The notes: generated from the sequence alone by a model not told the origin. A DNA stretch of 64,000 nt from Cohnella thailandensis (GCF_014212135.1 NZ_JACJVQ010000003.1:248001-312000), one strand, 5' to 3'. Positions 51,114 to 60,225 are shown, counted from the first letter of the stretch. Program-made: numbers and translations.

Positions 51114-52433
51114 TTATTTCAGCTTGGCTTCCGCCGCTTTACCCTTTTCGACAAGCGTCTCATATACTTTTTCCAGCGAGTTTTGGCCGAACATGACCGA
51201 TTCCATCTCGGATTTATACGTGGACACGAAATCCTCCGCGCCCGCAGGAGCAGGATAGAACGGCAACGCCTTGGGTTTGGCCGCGTTCAGCAGATCGATG
51301 CCAAGCTGCTCGCCTGCCGTCAGGGAGCCTTCGATCGACTGCAGGATGTCGTTATTAATCGGGATGCCGCGCACGGTGCCGAGCGTCTTGCCCGCCTCCT
51401 CGTTCGAGATGAACCACTTAATGAATTCCTTCGCTTGAGCCTTATTGGACGATCCTTCGCTAACCGAGAAGAAAATCGTCGATTGCGCCCATCCGCCGCC
51501 GGCTTCGCCGATTGGGTAGCTGTTAACGGCAATGCGACCGCCGGGAAGCAAGGCTTCGATAGCCGTTGCGGATCCTACGGACGCGCCTCTGAGCATAACG
51601 CGACCGGTGCCAAACGTATCCGTCTGGGGATCGTTCTCCTTGGAGCTGAGCTGAAGATCCGCCGGCGGCACGATGCCCGCCTTCTGGAATTCGGCGTATT
51701 TCTCGTTGAATTCGAACCAGGTGTCCTTGTCCAGGTTAAACGTCGTGCCGTCCTTGAAGATCGGGCCCAAGCCTTTGGACGTTTGGTAGAATTGATACCA
51801 CTCCCATATGTTTCTGAGGTCATCGATCGGATATTTGTCCTTGGGAAGCTTCGCGCGGGCTTCCTCCGCGTAGGCGAAGAAGTCCTCCCAGGTCCAGTTG
51901 TTGGTCGGGAGCGTGATTCCGGCTTCTTCGAGCGCAACCTTGTCGTACACCATGCCTTGCCCGTTGTAGCTGAGCGGTATGCCGTATACTTTGCCGTCGA
52001 TCTTGATATTTTCGATAACCTGCTCGTCAACGATGCCGGACAAGTCAATATCGGACAGATCCGCTAACAGGCCGCGCTTCACGTAACCTTGAATATAGGC
52101 TGCGTCCATCTGCATGATGTCGGGAAGCGTCTTCGATGCGGCGAGCGTCGGCAGCTTCTGCCAGTATCCGTCCCAATTGGTGTATTCGGGAGTGAAGGTC
52201 ACCTTCGGATTAGCGGCCGTGTACAACCCAAGCGCCTTCTGGGTCGCTTCGTGACGCACGTCGGACCCCCACCACATGATCTTCAGATTGACCGCTTTAT
52301 CCGCGGATCCGCTCCCGCCGTTGCTGGCATTGCTTCCCGCGTTTTCCTTATTGGAGCCGCAGCCGGACAAGACGACGACGGAGGCCAGGGCACCGACCGC
52401 CAACGTTTTGAGCAATGGACTGCTCTTCTTCAT
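51114..52433 (-). CDS. Sugar ABC importer substrate-binding lipoprotein
   Basis: 439 residues: lipoprotein signal with lipobox VLSGC (Cys about 25), a Ser/Gly/Asn-rich linker, then a family 1 extracellular binding domain (IMWWGSDVRHEATQKAL, LPDIMQMDAAYIQGY, YGIPLSYNGQGMVYDK). With two permeases upstream and a beta-mannosidase downstream it should bind manno-oligosaccharides or another beta-mannoside. The ligand is inferred from context only. Confidence 0.93.
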   Translation of the reverse strand: MKKSSPLLKTLAVGALASVVVLSGCGSNKENAGSNASNGGSGSADKAVNLKIMWWGSDVRHEATQKALGLYTAANPKVTFTPEYTNWDGYWQKLPTLAASKTLPDIMQMDAAYIQGYVKRGLLADLSDIDLSGIVDEQVIENIKIDGKVYGIPLSYNGQGMVYDKVALEEAGITLPTNNWTWEDFFAYAEEARAKLPKDKYPIDDLRNIWEWYQFYQTSKGLGPIFKDGTTFNLDKDTWFEFNEKYAEFQKAGIVPPADLQLSSKENDPQTDTFGTGRVMLRGASVGSATAIEALLPGGRIAVNSYPIGEAGGGWAQSTIFFSVSEGSSNKAQAKEFIKWFISNEEAGKTLGTVRGIPINNDILQSIEGSLTAGEQLGIDLLNAAKPKALPFYPAPAGAEDFVSTYKSEMESVMFGQNSLEKVYETLVEKGKAAEAKLK

Positions 52434-52496
52434 ATGAACACTCCCTTTTATATGATGAAAATGATGAAGCCGCTGGTTAGGTGAGCATGGGTGGGC

Positions 52497-53327
52497 TTAG
52501 CCCTTAATACCGGTTGTCGCGATGCCTTCCACGAAGTGCTTCTGGGCCAGGAAGAAGATGACGGCCGAAGGAACGACGGATAGCAGCGACATGGCCAGCA
52601 ATTGTCCCCATTGCACTTCGAACTGATCGATGAACATCCTCAGCCCCAAACCTACCGTAAACTTCTCGACGGAGCTCAAGTAGAGCAGTTGAGCGAAGAA
52701 GTCGTCCCAGCTCCATAGGAAGGTGAAGATGCCTACCGTGTACAAGGCCGGCTTGATTAACGGACCGATTATTCGGAAGAAGATGCCGTATACCGATGCG
52801 CCGTCAATCTGGGCCGCTTCGTCCAGCTCTCGCGGTATACCGCGAATAAATTGCACGACAAGGAAGATGAAGAACGCGCCCCCGCCGAAAAAGTGCGGCA
52901 AGATAAGCGGAATATAGCTATCGGTCAGACCCAGTTTGGTATACAGGATGTACTGAGGCACGATGGTAACCTGCGACGGCAGCATGAGCGTCATCAGCAG
53001 CACGGAGAACCAGAAGTTGCGGAACCTGAAGTTGAGGCGGCCGAACCCGTAACCGACGAGCGCCGCCGTCAGCACGCCGCCGAGCACGTTCCAGAACTCC
53101 ATGACGAGCGTATTGCCGAAGAACTTCGCGAACGTATATTGGGAAGAGTACGTCCAGCCGTTCGTATAATTTTCCCACATAAACTTATCGGGCCACAGAG
53201 TAGGAAGAGACAGCTCCGTTTGGCTCTTGAGGGAGGCGCCGATCCACCAGATAACCGGGTAAATCATAAGGAGCGAGAACGGAATCAGCAGGAGATGGTT
53301 TTTCCAAGAGCTTTGTTTTTCCGTCAT
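52497..53327 (-). CDS. Sugar ABC importer permease (MalG-like)
   Basis: A 276-residue permease with six TM segments and EAA-loop LDEAAQIDGASVYGIFFRI followed by IGPLIKP. It shares one base with the end of the first permease gene. No ATPase gene in the operon; a shared MsmX-type ATPase is expected. Confidence 0.93.
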   Translation of the reverse strand: MTEKQSSWKNHLLLIPFSLLMIYPVIWWIGASLKSQTELSLPTLWPDKFMWENYTNGWTYSSQYTFAKFFGNTLVMEFWNVLGGVLTAALVGYGFGRLNFRFRNFWFSVLLMTLMLPSQVTIVPQYILYTKLGLTDSYIPLILPHFFGGGAFFIFLVVQFIRGIPRELDEAAQIDGASVYGIFFRIIGPLIKPALYTVGIFTFLWSWDDFFAQLLYLSSVEKFTVGLGLRMFIDQFEVQWGQLLAMSLLSVVPSAVIFFLAQKHFVEGIATTGIKG

Positions 53328-54244
53328 TATCGGGATTTGCCCCCTTCCGCCTCGTAATGGACCCAGTACTTGGACACGGTGAAGTTAATTAGCGTGAATA
53401 CTCCGATAATAAGGAGGAGGATCCACGCCAGCGCCGACGCGTAACCCATCTGATATTGCCGGAACGCTTTCTCGTAGAGGAACAGGACGTACATATAAGT
53501 CGAGTTAGCCGGACCTCCGCTCGTGATGACGAATGCCGAGGTGAACATCTGGAAGGCATTAATGATGCCGAGCACCAGATTAAAGAACATGACGGGCGAG
53601 AGCATCGGAAGCGTAATGTTGTAAAATTTGCGGAACGCGCCGGCGCCGTCTACGGATGCGGATTCATATAGATCCTTGGGAATCTGCTTCAAGCCGGCCA
53701 GGAAGATAACCATCGTGGAGCCGAACTGCCAAGCATTGAGCAGAATCAGAGTGCCGAGCGCCGTGTCCGGGTTGGCGATCCAGCCGATTCCCTGAATGCC
53801 GAACCAGCTCAGAATATGATTGATGTAGCCTTCGAGGCCGAACATGTTGCGCCACAAAGCCGCGACCGCGATGCTGCCCCCGATTAAAGAAGGGAAATAA
53901 ATGAGCGTTCGGTAGATGCTCATGCCTTTGACGTTCTTGTTGAGCAGCATCGCAACCAATAAGGAGAACAGCAGCTTGATCGGAACCGCGAATAGCACGA
54001 ACGTAAACGTAACGACGAGCGATTTCACGAACAGCCTGTCGGACGTCGTAATAGTCGAATAATTATCCGTACCAACCCAGACCGGGGAGTCAAGCAGAGA
54101 ATACTCGGTAAATGATAAATAAAGCGATTGCAATATCGGCCATAGAGTCAGAAGCAGAAACCCTATCAGCCACGGGGAAATAAACAGATAGCCAGCCGTA
54201 TTATGCTGAAACCTTTTGCCGGATCCGCTTTTTCTACCAAACAC
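53327..54244 (-). CDS. Sugar ABC importer permease (MalF-like)
   Basis: A 305-residue permease with six TM segments and EAA-loop LYESASVDGAGAFRKFYNI followed by TLPMLSP. First gene of the mannoside operon, about 55 bp downstream of the predicted transcription start, with a cre-like element in between. Confidence 0.93.
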   Translation of the reverse strand: MFGRKSGSGKRFQHNTAGYLFISPWLIGFLLLTLWPILQSLYLSFTEYSLLDSPVWVGTDNYSTITTSDRLFVKSLVVTFTFVLFAVPIKLLFSLLVAMLLNKNVKGMSIYRTLIYFPSLIGGSIAVAALWRNMFGLEGYINHILSWFGIQGIGWIANPDTALGTLILLNAWQFGSTMVIFLAGLKQIPKDLYESASVDGAGAFRKFYNITLPMLSPVMFFNLVLGIINAFQMFTSAFVITSGGPANSTYMYVLFLYEKAFRQYQMGYASALAWILLLIIGVFTLINFTVSKYWVHYEAEGGKSR

Positions 54245-54276
54245 GGCATTCCCTCATTTCTATGAAATTCAATTGG

Positions 54277-54289
54277 TGAAGCGCTTTCA
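54277..54289 (-). promoter_or_regulatory. cre-like/LacI-type operator at the mannoside operon
   Basis: TGAAGCGCTTTCA lies just after the predicted transcription start. It differs from the catabolite-responsive consensus TGAAAGCGCTTTCA by one missing base; it could bind CcpA or the local LacI regulator. Confidence 0.5.
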
Positions 54290-54306
54290 TTGGTTTCCTT
54301 AGGAAC

Positions 54307-54336
54307 ATACTAGTTGATCGAGTCTAGTTTTGTCAA
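54307..54336 (-). promoter_or_regulatory. Promoter of the mannoside importer operon
   Basis: On the minus strand consensus TTGACA (54331-54336), 18 bp and TAGTAT (54307-54312). An inverted repeat CTAGTTGA/TCAACTAG (54310-54340) frames the promoter and may itself be an operator. Confidence 0.6.
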
Positions 54337-54353
54337 CTAGATTTGTGCAATTA

Positions 54354-54384
54354 TTATGTTTACAAATTACATTTATGTTTACAA
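54354..54384. repeat. 12-bp tandem direct repeat upstream of the mannoside promoter
   Basis: TTATGTTTACAA occurs twice, at 54354-54365 and 54373-54384, exactly 19 bp apart, upstream of the -35 element. The phase of nearly two helical turns suits two activator subunits on one DNA face. Confidence 0.55.
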
Positions 54385-54403
54385 GAACAATAATACCCAT
54401 AAC

Positions 54404-54448
54404 AAAAATAACCTCCGACTCGCATGGGCTGCGAAATCAGAGGTTATT
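54404..54448 (-). terminator. Terminator of the LacI gene
   Basis: AATAACCTC (54407-54415) pairs with GAGGTTATT (54440-54448); on the minus strand a run of T follows. It separates the regulator from the importer operon. Confidence 0.75.
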
Positions 54449-54475
54449 GGCGAGTCCATTCGCCCGAAGGCGGAT

Positions 54476-55549
54476 TTAATTCCGTTGCCCTTCGACGGCT
54501 GTCCGAGGAGGAGCGATGCTGCCCTTAATGATGAGATCGCCTTGCAACAATAGCTTCTCATGAGGCATTTGAAGATTGGCGAGACGCCAGAACAGAAGCT
54601 CGACTCCCTTGATCCCCAGCGCCTCGGATTCCGCGTTGACCGTGCTTAGCTCCGGGAACTCCTGCATAAAATCCGCCTCGTTATCGAATCCGGTCATGCA
54701 CGTATCTTCCGGGACGCGAATGCCCAATGGTTGCATGGCACGTAATAAATGCGAAGCGATCTTGTCGTTGGCGCACACCAAAGCAGTAGGAAGAGAGCTG
54801 TTTTGCAATTCCGCAAGGGTAGACGCGATGAGATCGAGATTCTCTTTATCGTTCGTAGGCTTAATACGAAGCAGAGACTCGTTCGGAGTGTGCGGAATGC
54901 CGCTTTCAGCCATTACGGATTTGAAGCCGTTCCAGCGATCCGCAAAGCTTCTCGCGAACCGCCAGTCTCCTACGAACTGAATGTCGGTATGACCCTTGCC
55001 GACCAAATATTTAACCAGTTTACGCAGGATATCGTAATTATTCATGAAGACGCTGTCGGAGCTAACCAGCTCGTCCTCGTGATCGACCAGTACGAAGGGA
55101 ATGCCCACATTGCGTAATTCGACAAGCATGGAGGTCTCGATTAACCCTAATCCTATTATTCCGAGCAGCGCCTCGGGACGCATGATCTTATGGAAATTGC
55201 GAGGCGAATCGTCCGTAATGAGAACAGAGCCGATGCCGCTTGACTCTAACCCCCTGAACACTCCTTCCAGAACCCTGCCCCAATAACTGGATTCTCTATT
55301 CTGACTGCGTATGTTGGGGAAAAGAATGCCGATCAATTTCTCGTCATCATCGGCCTGGCCTTGATTGTTGGCGGATCTCTTGATGAGCTTCTGGTCCAGG
55401 TAACCGAGCTGCGAGGCGGCTTCGAATATTTTCTCCCTCGTAGCCGCGCTAATTCCCGGTTTGCCTGACAACGCTTTGGATACGGCATATTTGGATACGC
55501 CGACGATATCCGCGATCTCCTGCATGGTTATTTTCTTACCCTTGGCCAT
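54476..55549 (-). CDS. LacI-family regulator of the mannoside operon
   Basis: About 357 residues: HTH with ITMQEIADIVGVSKYAVSKALSG and the hinge region LGYLDQKLIKRS, then the effector-binding domain (VDHEDELVSSDSVFMNNY, TALVCANDKIASHLL, GFDNEADFMQEFPELSTVN). ATG 55549 follows GGAGTG; a longer frame to 55618 has no ribosome site. It lies upstream of the importer genes on the same strand but is separated by a terminator and a promoter, so it is its own unit and the likely controller. Confidence 0.92.
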   Translation of the reverse strand: MAKGKKITMQEIADIVGVSKYAVSKALSGKPGISAATREKIFEAASQLGYLDQKLIKRSANNQGQADDDEKLIGILFPNIRSQNRESSYWGRVLEGVFRGLESSGIGSVLITDDSPRNFHKIMRPEALLGIIGLGLIETSMLVELRNVGIPFVLVDHEDELVSSDSVFMNNYDILRKLVKYLVGKGHTDIQFVGDWRFARSFADRWNGFKSVMAESGIPHTPNESLLRIKPTNDKENLDLIASTLAELQNSSLPTALVCANDKIASHLLRAMQPLGIRVPEDTCMTGFDNEADFMQEFPELSTVNAESEALGIKGVELLFWRLANLQMPHEKLLLQGDLIIKGSIAPPRTAVEGQRN

Positions 55550-55930
55550 GATGTTCACTCCGCACTTTAAGATAAAAGCCGCTAGTTTACACGATAATAG
55601 TCTGTAAACCAAACTCATCTTTTATCATCATAACAAAAACCTTCTGAAGTGTATACGAATAAGCCGTGGATGGCAAGCCCTTGCAAAACAGTGCTGTAAA
55701 AAGCAGCCGGTTGCTCAACCTCGCTTGCAATGGAATTTCGCCAGAGGATTCTGCGTCCGCTATCCGAACAAATTCTGCACATGTGGGCGCTACTTCAAGC
55801 AACAAGCAGTAAATTGCTTATGAAGGAATGGAGCTTGAATCTGTATGGAGTCTAACGAAAACTTCAGCAAATCAGCAAAAGTATCAAAAGAAATAACCCC
55901 TTTTTAAGTTACAAGTTTTGTGTTGAATGA

Positions 55931-56095
55931 CTCACCTGCTTCAATAAGTTGTTGACTCGTACATCGGGCCGGGAAAGCTTCACCGTATTGGCGGTGGGGT
56001 TTCTCGGCCCTTGGTCTTTCTACATGGGCACCTTGGGCTACATGCAATCGTATATCGGTGATGGGAGCGTGCGCTCGGTTCGCCCCGCGCTGTAA
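55931..56095 (+). pseudogene. Possible C-terminal remnant of a DUF6273-like protein
   Basis: A plus-strand frame directly after an in-frame TGA (55928-55930) reads SFYMGTLGYMQSYIGDG and ends SVRPAL before TAA. The aromatic, Gly-rich strand pattern and a terminal VRPAL are typical of DUF6273-type modules. There is no start codon with a ribosome site and no upstream part of the gene, so it would be a remnant left by deletion. The assignment is tentative. Confidence 0.35.
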
Positions 56096-56147
56096 GTATT
56101 TTCATCTCCTAGGCGTTGACTCCTTGTTGACTCCGGGCATACATAAT

Positions 56148-56186
56148 AAGCCGCCATGACCCTCGGGCTACATGGCGGCTTGTTTT
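56148..56186. terminator. Hairpin terminator after the sulfurtransferase gene
   Basis: AAGCCGCCATG (56148-56158) pairs with CATGGCGGCTT (56171-56181), followed on the plus strand by GTTTTG. It lies just beyond the stop codon of the minus-strand sulfurtransferase gene. Confidence 0.65.
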
Positions 56187-56219
56187 GCTGTATCGATACT
56201 GCTATGATTCGCTCGATCC

Positions 56220-57062
56220 TTACTCGTCCCTGGTAGCAATGGGGTTGGCAGCATAACTAATCCAATCGCTCCAGCTCCCCGCGTACAGCTTCACCTTCTC
56301 GAAGCCCGCTTCGCTAAGAGCAAGCACATTCGGCGTCGCCGTGACGCCGGAACCGCAATAGACAACAAGCTCCTTATCGCGAGGAAGGTCGGCGAAGTGC
56401 TCCGCGAGCGCCTCCGGCGACTTAAAGCTTCCGTCCTCCTGAAGAACGCCCTTCCAGAACTTGTTGCGAGCGCCCGGGATGTGGCCGGCCTTCTTGTCGA
56501 GAGGCTCGACCTCGCCGCGATAGCGCGGAGCTTCGCGGGAGTCGACGAGCACGCGCTCCTCGCCGCCGAGCGACTCCTGCACTTCTTCCATCTCGACCAG
56601 CATGCTATGCTGCACGGTCGCAAGGAACGTCGACGGAATGAGTACCTTCTGGTCGGCGTTCACCGGATAGCCGCCCTTCTTCCAGGCACTGAAGCCTTCG
56701 TCCAGGACGAAGACGTTCTCGTGCCCGAGGTAGCGAAGCAGCCACCACAGGCGGGAAGCCATCGCTCCGCCTTGGTCGTCATAAGCGACGACGCGGGAAT
56801 CGTTGCCGATGCCGACGCGGCTCAGGCGACCGGCGAGCTCGGCGGCATCCGGCAGCGGGTGGCGGCCGCCTTGCCCGTCCTCTTCGACGGGAGCGGACAA
56901 GTCGCGCTCCAGATCCAAATAAACAGCCCCCGGAATATGGGACTCCTCATAAGCCGCGCGCCCCGCGTCCGGTTGCCCCATCACGAAGCGGCAGTCCACG
57001 ATGACCAGATCGGATTCGTAAAGGCGGGCGAGCAGCCATTTTCTAGATACGACATGTTTCAT
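56220..57062 (-). CDS. Thiosulfate/3-mercaptopyruvate sulfurtransferase (two rhodanese domains)
   Basis: 280 residues with an inactive N-terminal rhodanese domain (VIVDCRFVMGQPDAGRAAYEESHIPGAVYLDL) and a catalytic C-terminal one (VLVDSREAPRYRGEV, then active-site loop YCGSGVTATPN with the persulfide-forming Cys about residue 240). It moves sulfane sulfur from thiosulfate or mercaptopyruvate to cyanide or thiol acceptors. It lies 18 bp behind the MFS gene on the same strand and is probably co-transcribed with it. Confidence 0.92.
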   Translation of the reverse strand: MKHVVSRKWLLARLYESDLVIVDCRFVMGQPDAGRAAYEESHIPGAVYLDLERDLSAPVEEDGQGGRHPLPDAAELAGRLSRVGIGNDSRVVAYDDQGGAMASRLWWLLRYLGHENVFVLDEGFSAWKKGGYPVNADQKVLIPSTFLATVQHSMLVEMEEVQESLGGEERVLVDSREAPRYRGEVEPLDKKAGHIPGARNKFWKGVLQEDGSFKSPEALAEHFADLPRDKELVVYCGSGVTATPNVLALSEAGFEKVKLYAGSWSDWISYAANPIATRDE

Positions 57063-57080
57063 TAGTGATCCATCCTCTCT

Positions 57081-58292
57081 TTATATTGCGGAATGCGCAG
57101 GCGATTTCGCGCGACTCTTTCTGCCGGACAAGGCGATAGCCGCAAGGACCACGACGATCATGGCCGCCGCGATCGCGAAGAATATCCATCGAGCCACCGA
57201 CACCGCGTAATGGTCCAGGGACCAGCCGATCAACTTCGGCATAATGGCTCCGCCGAGCAAGCCGTATGCGATCAGCAGGCTCGTGATTCGCTCCGTCGCT
57301 CCCGGAACGGACCGGTTCGTAAAGACAAGCGCGATGGCGAACAACCCCGAGAAAGCAAACCCGGCGATGAAGGAGAAGATAAACATCTCCGTAGTCCCTC
57401 CAGTCAGGGCCATCAGCAGGAAGCATAACGCTCCGATCGCGGTGCCCCAGAACAAATACATGCCCCCGCTGATGCGGTCGGCGATGTGCCCGGAGACGAG
57501 ACGCCCGAGCGTCATGGCCGCCCAGAAGACGCTGATCGACGTCGCCGCCGCCGCGTCCGACAAGCCGTTCTCTTGAACGAGCATGGACGGCAGGTAGTGA
57601 ACGTAGCTCATCTCCATGCCGACATAGATCACGAAGAACAGCGCGCAGATGCCCAGCAGAATGCCGTAGCGCCTGCCCAGTCGCAAGGATTTCCCTTCCG
57701 CGCGGGTTGCCGCTTCCGCTTGGTGGACCGCTTCCCCTCTTGCGCCCAGCAATTTCGTAGGCCACAGGACGACCCATAAGACGAAGGTAACCGCCGCCAG
57801 CGCTCCGACGATGCCGAACGCGAGCTTCCATTGCCCTATCTCGATAAGAGCCGCGCCCGCGAACGGGATGATCAAGGCTCCGGCCCCGAAGAACGTCTCC
57901 AGCCGGCTCATCGCGACGTTCGCCCGATCTCCGGTCGAGGCGATAATGATGGAGCCGATCAAGGATTCGATGATGCCGAAGCAGAAGCCCGTCAGCGGCG
58001 CGATGCCGAGCATGATTCCCCACGCGGGCTGAGCCATATATAGGAATTCCATAACCGCCATCCCGAGAAAAGCCGCCAGAAGGAGCCCTTTCCGTCCGAT
58101 CCGTCCTATTAGAAACGGCGCTGCGATCGTTCCCGCGAGCCCGCCCAGGAACTGATTCATGACGAGCTGGCCGCCATCGCCGTAATGAACGCCGTAAGCG
58201 TGTACCATCGGCTCCAGGACGGAGCCCACCACCAATTGCCCTAGCCCTACCGTAAGGTAAGCCATGCAACCCAAGAATATTAAACGCGACAT
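57081..58292 (-). CDS. MFS transporter (sugar/FucP-like branch)
   Basis: 403 residues with 12 TM segments: FLGCMAYLTVGLGQLVVGSVLEP at the N-terminus, FLIGRIGRKGLLLAAF after TM2, and ETFFGAGALIIPFAGAALIE in TM5, with GHIADRISGGMYLFWG in the second half. It resembles the fucose-permease/YfkF-type branch, but the substrate is unknown. It is followed by the sulfurtransferase gene. Confidence 0.87.
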   Translation of the reverse strand: MSRLIFLGCMAYLTVGLGQLVVGSVLEPMVHAYGVHYGDGGQLVMNQFLGGLAGTIAAPFLIGRIGRKGLLLAAFLGMAVMEFLYMAQPAWGIMLGIAPLTGFCFGIIESLIGSIIIASTGDRANVAMSRLETFFGAGALIIPFAGAALIEIGQWKLAFGIVGALAAVTFVLWVVLWPTKLLGARGEAVHQAEAATRAEGKSLRLGRRYGILLGICALFFVIYVGMEMSYVHYLPSMLVQENGLSDAAAATSISVFWAAMTLGRLVSGHIADRISGGMYLFWGTAIGALCFLLMALTGGTTEMFIFSFIAGFAFSGLFAIALVFTNRSVPGATERITSLLIAYGLLGGAIMPKLIGWSLDHYAVSVARWIFFAIAAAMIVVVLAAIALSGRKSRAKSPAHSAI

Positions 58293-58424
58293 CTAGCTGA
58301 AGAACTCCTTCCCTCCCGGGCAATGAACTCTATCCATTCCCAATAACGTCTTCCTCTCTCTAAAAAAACGCTACGAAGAGTATACCATGAGTCGACGCCG
58401 GAAAGCTTCTTCAATTGAATGCCT

Positions 58425-59708
58425 TTATCGCGCGGAGACGGCGTTCCTCTTGCCGATGCGCGTCGAGATGACGGCCGCGAACAGGCAGACGAAGCCCGCG
58501 GACACGAAGGCGGCCGAGTAAGAACCAAGCCAGTCGCGGATCGCGCCCGCGCCGTAAGCGGCCGTGGAGGCGCCCAGCTGATGGGCGACGACGACCCAGC
58601 CGAAGATCATGCCGGAGCGCTCCTTCCCGAACTCCTGGGTAGCCAGCTTCACGGTCGGCGGAACGGTGGCGATCCAGTCGAGCCCATAGAAAACGCTGAA
58701 GATAAACAGGTTCATCGGTCCCGAATTCAAGGCGTAGGGCAAGAACAGCAGGGACAAGCCGCGAAGCCCGTAGTACCACATGAGCAGCTTGCGGCTGTCG
58801 AAGCGGTCGGACAGCCAGCCGGAGAGAGTCGTTCCGACCAGATCGAACACGCCCATCAGGGCGAGGAGGCCGGCCGCGGTCACCTCGGCGATGCCGAAAT
58901 CTCCGCAAGCCGGTATAAGGTGCGTGCCGATCAGGCCGTTGGTCGAATAGCCGCAGAAGAAGAAAGTTCCGGCCAGCAGCCAGAAGGATTTGCTCTTAAG
59001 CGCCGAGCGGAGAGCAAGCAGAGGCGCGAGGAACAGGTTGCCCCGGAACGGAACCGGCTGAACGATCTCGTCCGCCCCGTATGGAGCAGCCCCTACATCG
59101 GACGGGTGATTCCTCATGAACAAGGCGACGAGGAACAGCAGGACGACGAGCACGCCGACGGCCGTATAAACGGCTGATTTCCAGCCGGAAGTCACCGTAA
59201 TCTGCGCGAGCAGCGGCAGGAACAGCAGCTGTCCGGTCGCCGCGCTGGCGGTCAGAATGCCGACGACGAGGCCCCTGCGCTTCGCGAACCACTTGTTCGA
59301 AACGGTGACGCCGAGCACGTTCGCCATGAACCCGGTCGCGATGCCGGTCACAAGCCCCCACAGAATCTCGAACTGCCAGAGCGCGTTCATGAGGGACGTG
59401 ACGGCGAGCCCCGCGGCCAGGAGCGATATGGAGAAAAGCATCACTCGCCGCACGCCGAACCGTTCGAGGAACGATGCCGAGAAGGGGCCGACCAATCCGT
59501 AGAGGAAGATGCCTATCGACACGACGCTCGAGATGCCGCCTCGGCTCCATCCGAATTCCTTCTCGAACGACAGCATGAAGATGCTCGGCATGGAACGAAC
59601 GCCCGCCGAGACGAGCAGCGTCACGAACGTAACGGCGACGACAATCCAGCCATAGTGAAATCGGGTTTGCTTAGGAGCGGAGGCTCCGGCTTGGGGCAAG
59701 CTGTTCAT
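58425..59708 (-). CDS. MFS transporter, OFA/monocarboxylate-like
   Basis: 427 residues with 12 TM segments. FHYGWIVVAVTFVTLLVSAGVRS at TM1 and SFEKEFGWSRGGISSVVSIGIFLYG are typical for the oxalate:formate antiporter/monocarboxylate group, as is GWLSDRFDSRKLLMWYYGLRGLSL-type loop in the second half. The substrate is probably a small organic acid, though some members export drugs. Its upstream region has a palindrome matching one at the MarR gene, so the MarR protein probably represses it. Confidence 0.87.
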   Translation of the reverse strand: MNSLPQAGASAPKQTRFHYGWIVVAVTFVTLLVSAGVRSMPSIFMLSFEKEFGWSRGGISSVVSIGIFLYGLVGPFSASFLERFGVRRVMLFSISLLAAGLAVTSLMNALWQFEILWGLVTGIATGFMANVLGVTVSNKWFAKRRGLVVGILTASAATGQLLFLPLLAQITVTSGWKSAVYTAVGVLVVLLFLVALFMRNHPSDVGAAPYGADEIVQPVPFRGNLFLAPLLALRSALKSKSFWLLAGTFFFCGYSTNGLIGTHLIPACGDFGIAEVTAAGLLALMGVFDLVGTTLSGWLSDRFDSRKLLMWYYGLRGLSLLFLPYALNSGPMNLFIFSVFYGLDWIATVPPTVKLATQEFGKERSGMIFGWVVVAHQLGASTAAYGAGAIRDWLGSYSAAFVSAGFVCLFAAVISTRIGKRNAVSAR

Positions 59709-59734
59709 GGCTTGGCTTCACTCACTCTCTTATA

Positions 59735-59754
59735 TTTTGTTTGTACATGCAAAA
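59735..59754. promoter_or_regulatory. MarR-type operator upstream of the OFA-like MFS gene
   Basis: The 20-bp near-palindrome centred on TGTACA, flanked by TTTTG and CAAAA, lies 27 bp upstream of the MFS start. It shares TTTTGT, one variable base, then TGTACA with the site at 60226. Confidence 0.65.
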
Positions 59755-59772
59755 TACAAACCAAAGGAAAAG

Positions 59773-60207
59773 TCAAGACTTCTCCAATTGCTCGCTCGAA
59801 GACACCAATCGCTTCGATAGCTCCGTCGCGAATTCCTTGCCCAGAATCTCGTCGTACCGGTCGTGAAGATCCCGGGAAGCTTGCTTGATCGACTCCAGCA
59901 TTCCTTCCCCTTTGGCCGTCGGATAAACCAGCACCGTCTTGCCCTGAACCTTTCGCTCCACCAGCTTCTTCGTCTCCAGCTTATCTACGAATCGCGTCAG
60001 CGTGGACGGGGCGACGGACAGCTTCTCCGCCAGTTCCTTCTGGGAGATGCCCGGAGTGCCGACCGCAAGCCGGACCAAGTAGCCGTACATCGGGCTCAGA
60101 CCCGTCGGGGCGAAGGCGTCCTCGGCCAGCTTCGTGATCGCGCGACCGAGCCGGTTGGCGGTGAAGAACAGGCATTCGTGAAGGAAATGATCGTCCGCTT
60201 GGCTCAT
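59773..60207 (-). CDS. MarR-family regulator
   Basis: A 144-residue protein: FTANRLGRAITKLAEDAFAPTGLSPMYGYLVRL, the winged HTH (GISQKELAEKLSVAPSTLTRFVDKLETKKLVERKVQGK) and a C-terminal dimerisation helix. It precedes the OFA-like MFS gene on the same strand, 64 bp apart. Matching palindromes before both genes suggest that it represses itself and the transporter until a small acid or phenolic ligand binds. Confidence 0.92.
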   Translation of the reverse strand: MSQADDHFLHECLFFTANRLGRAITKLAEDAFAPTGLSPMYGYLVRLAVGTPGISQKELAEKLSVAPSTLTRFVDKLETKKLVERKVQGKTVLVYPTAKGEGMLESIKQASRDLHDRYDEILGKEFATELSKRLVSSSEQLEKS

Positions 60208-60225
60208 ATCGAAGACCTCTTTCTA

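Larger units (their letters stand above)
55550..56219. other. Gene-poor stretch of about 670 bp with a gene remnant
   Basis: Upstream of the LacI gene there is an inverted motif TTTACA...TGTAAA (around 55592-55614) that may belong to its promoter. No intact gene was found. The part 55931-56095 reads as a C-terminal protein fragment, and a hairpin follows at 56148. Confidence 0.5.

Noticed and set aside
55587..55805. 72-codon minus-strand frame upstream of the LacI gene
   Set aside because: No ribosome site, no recognisable family, and it overlaps the probable LacI promoter.
57043..58323. Second long minus-strand frame over the MFS gene at 57081
   Set aside because: The other frame gives a continuous 12-TM transporter; this one is Arg/Gly-rich without domain features.
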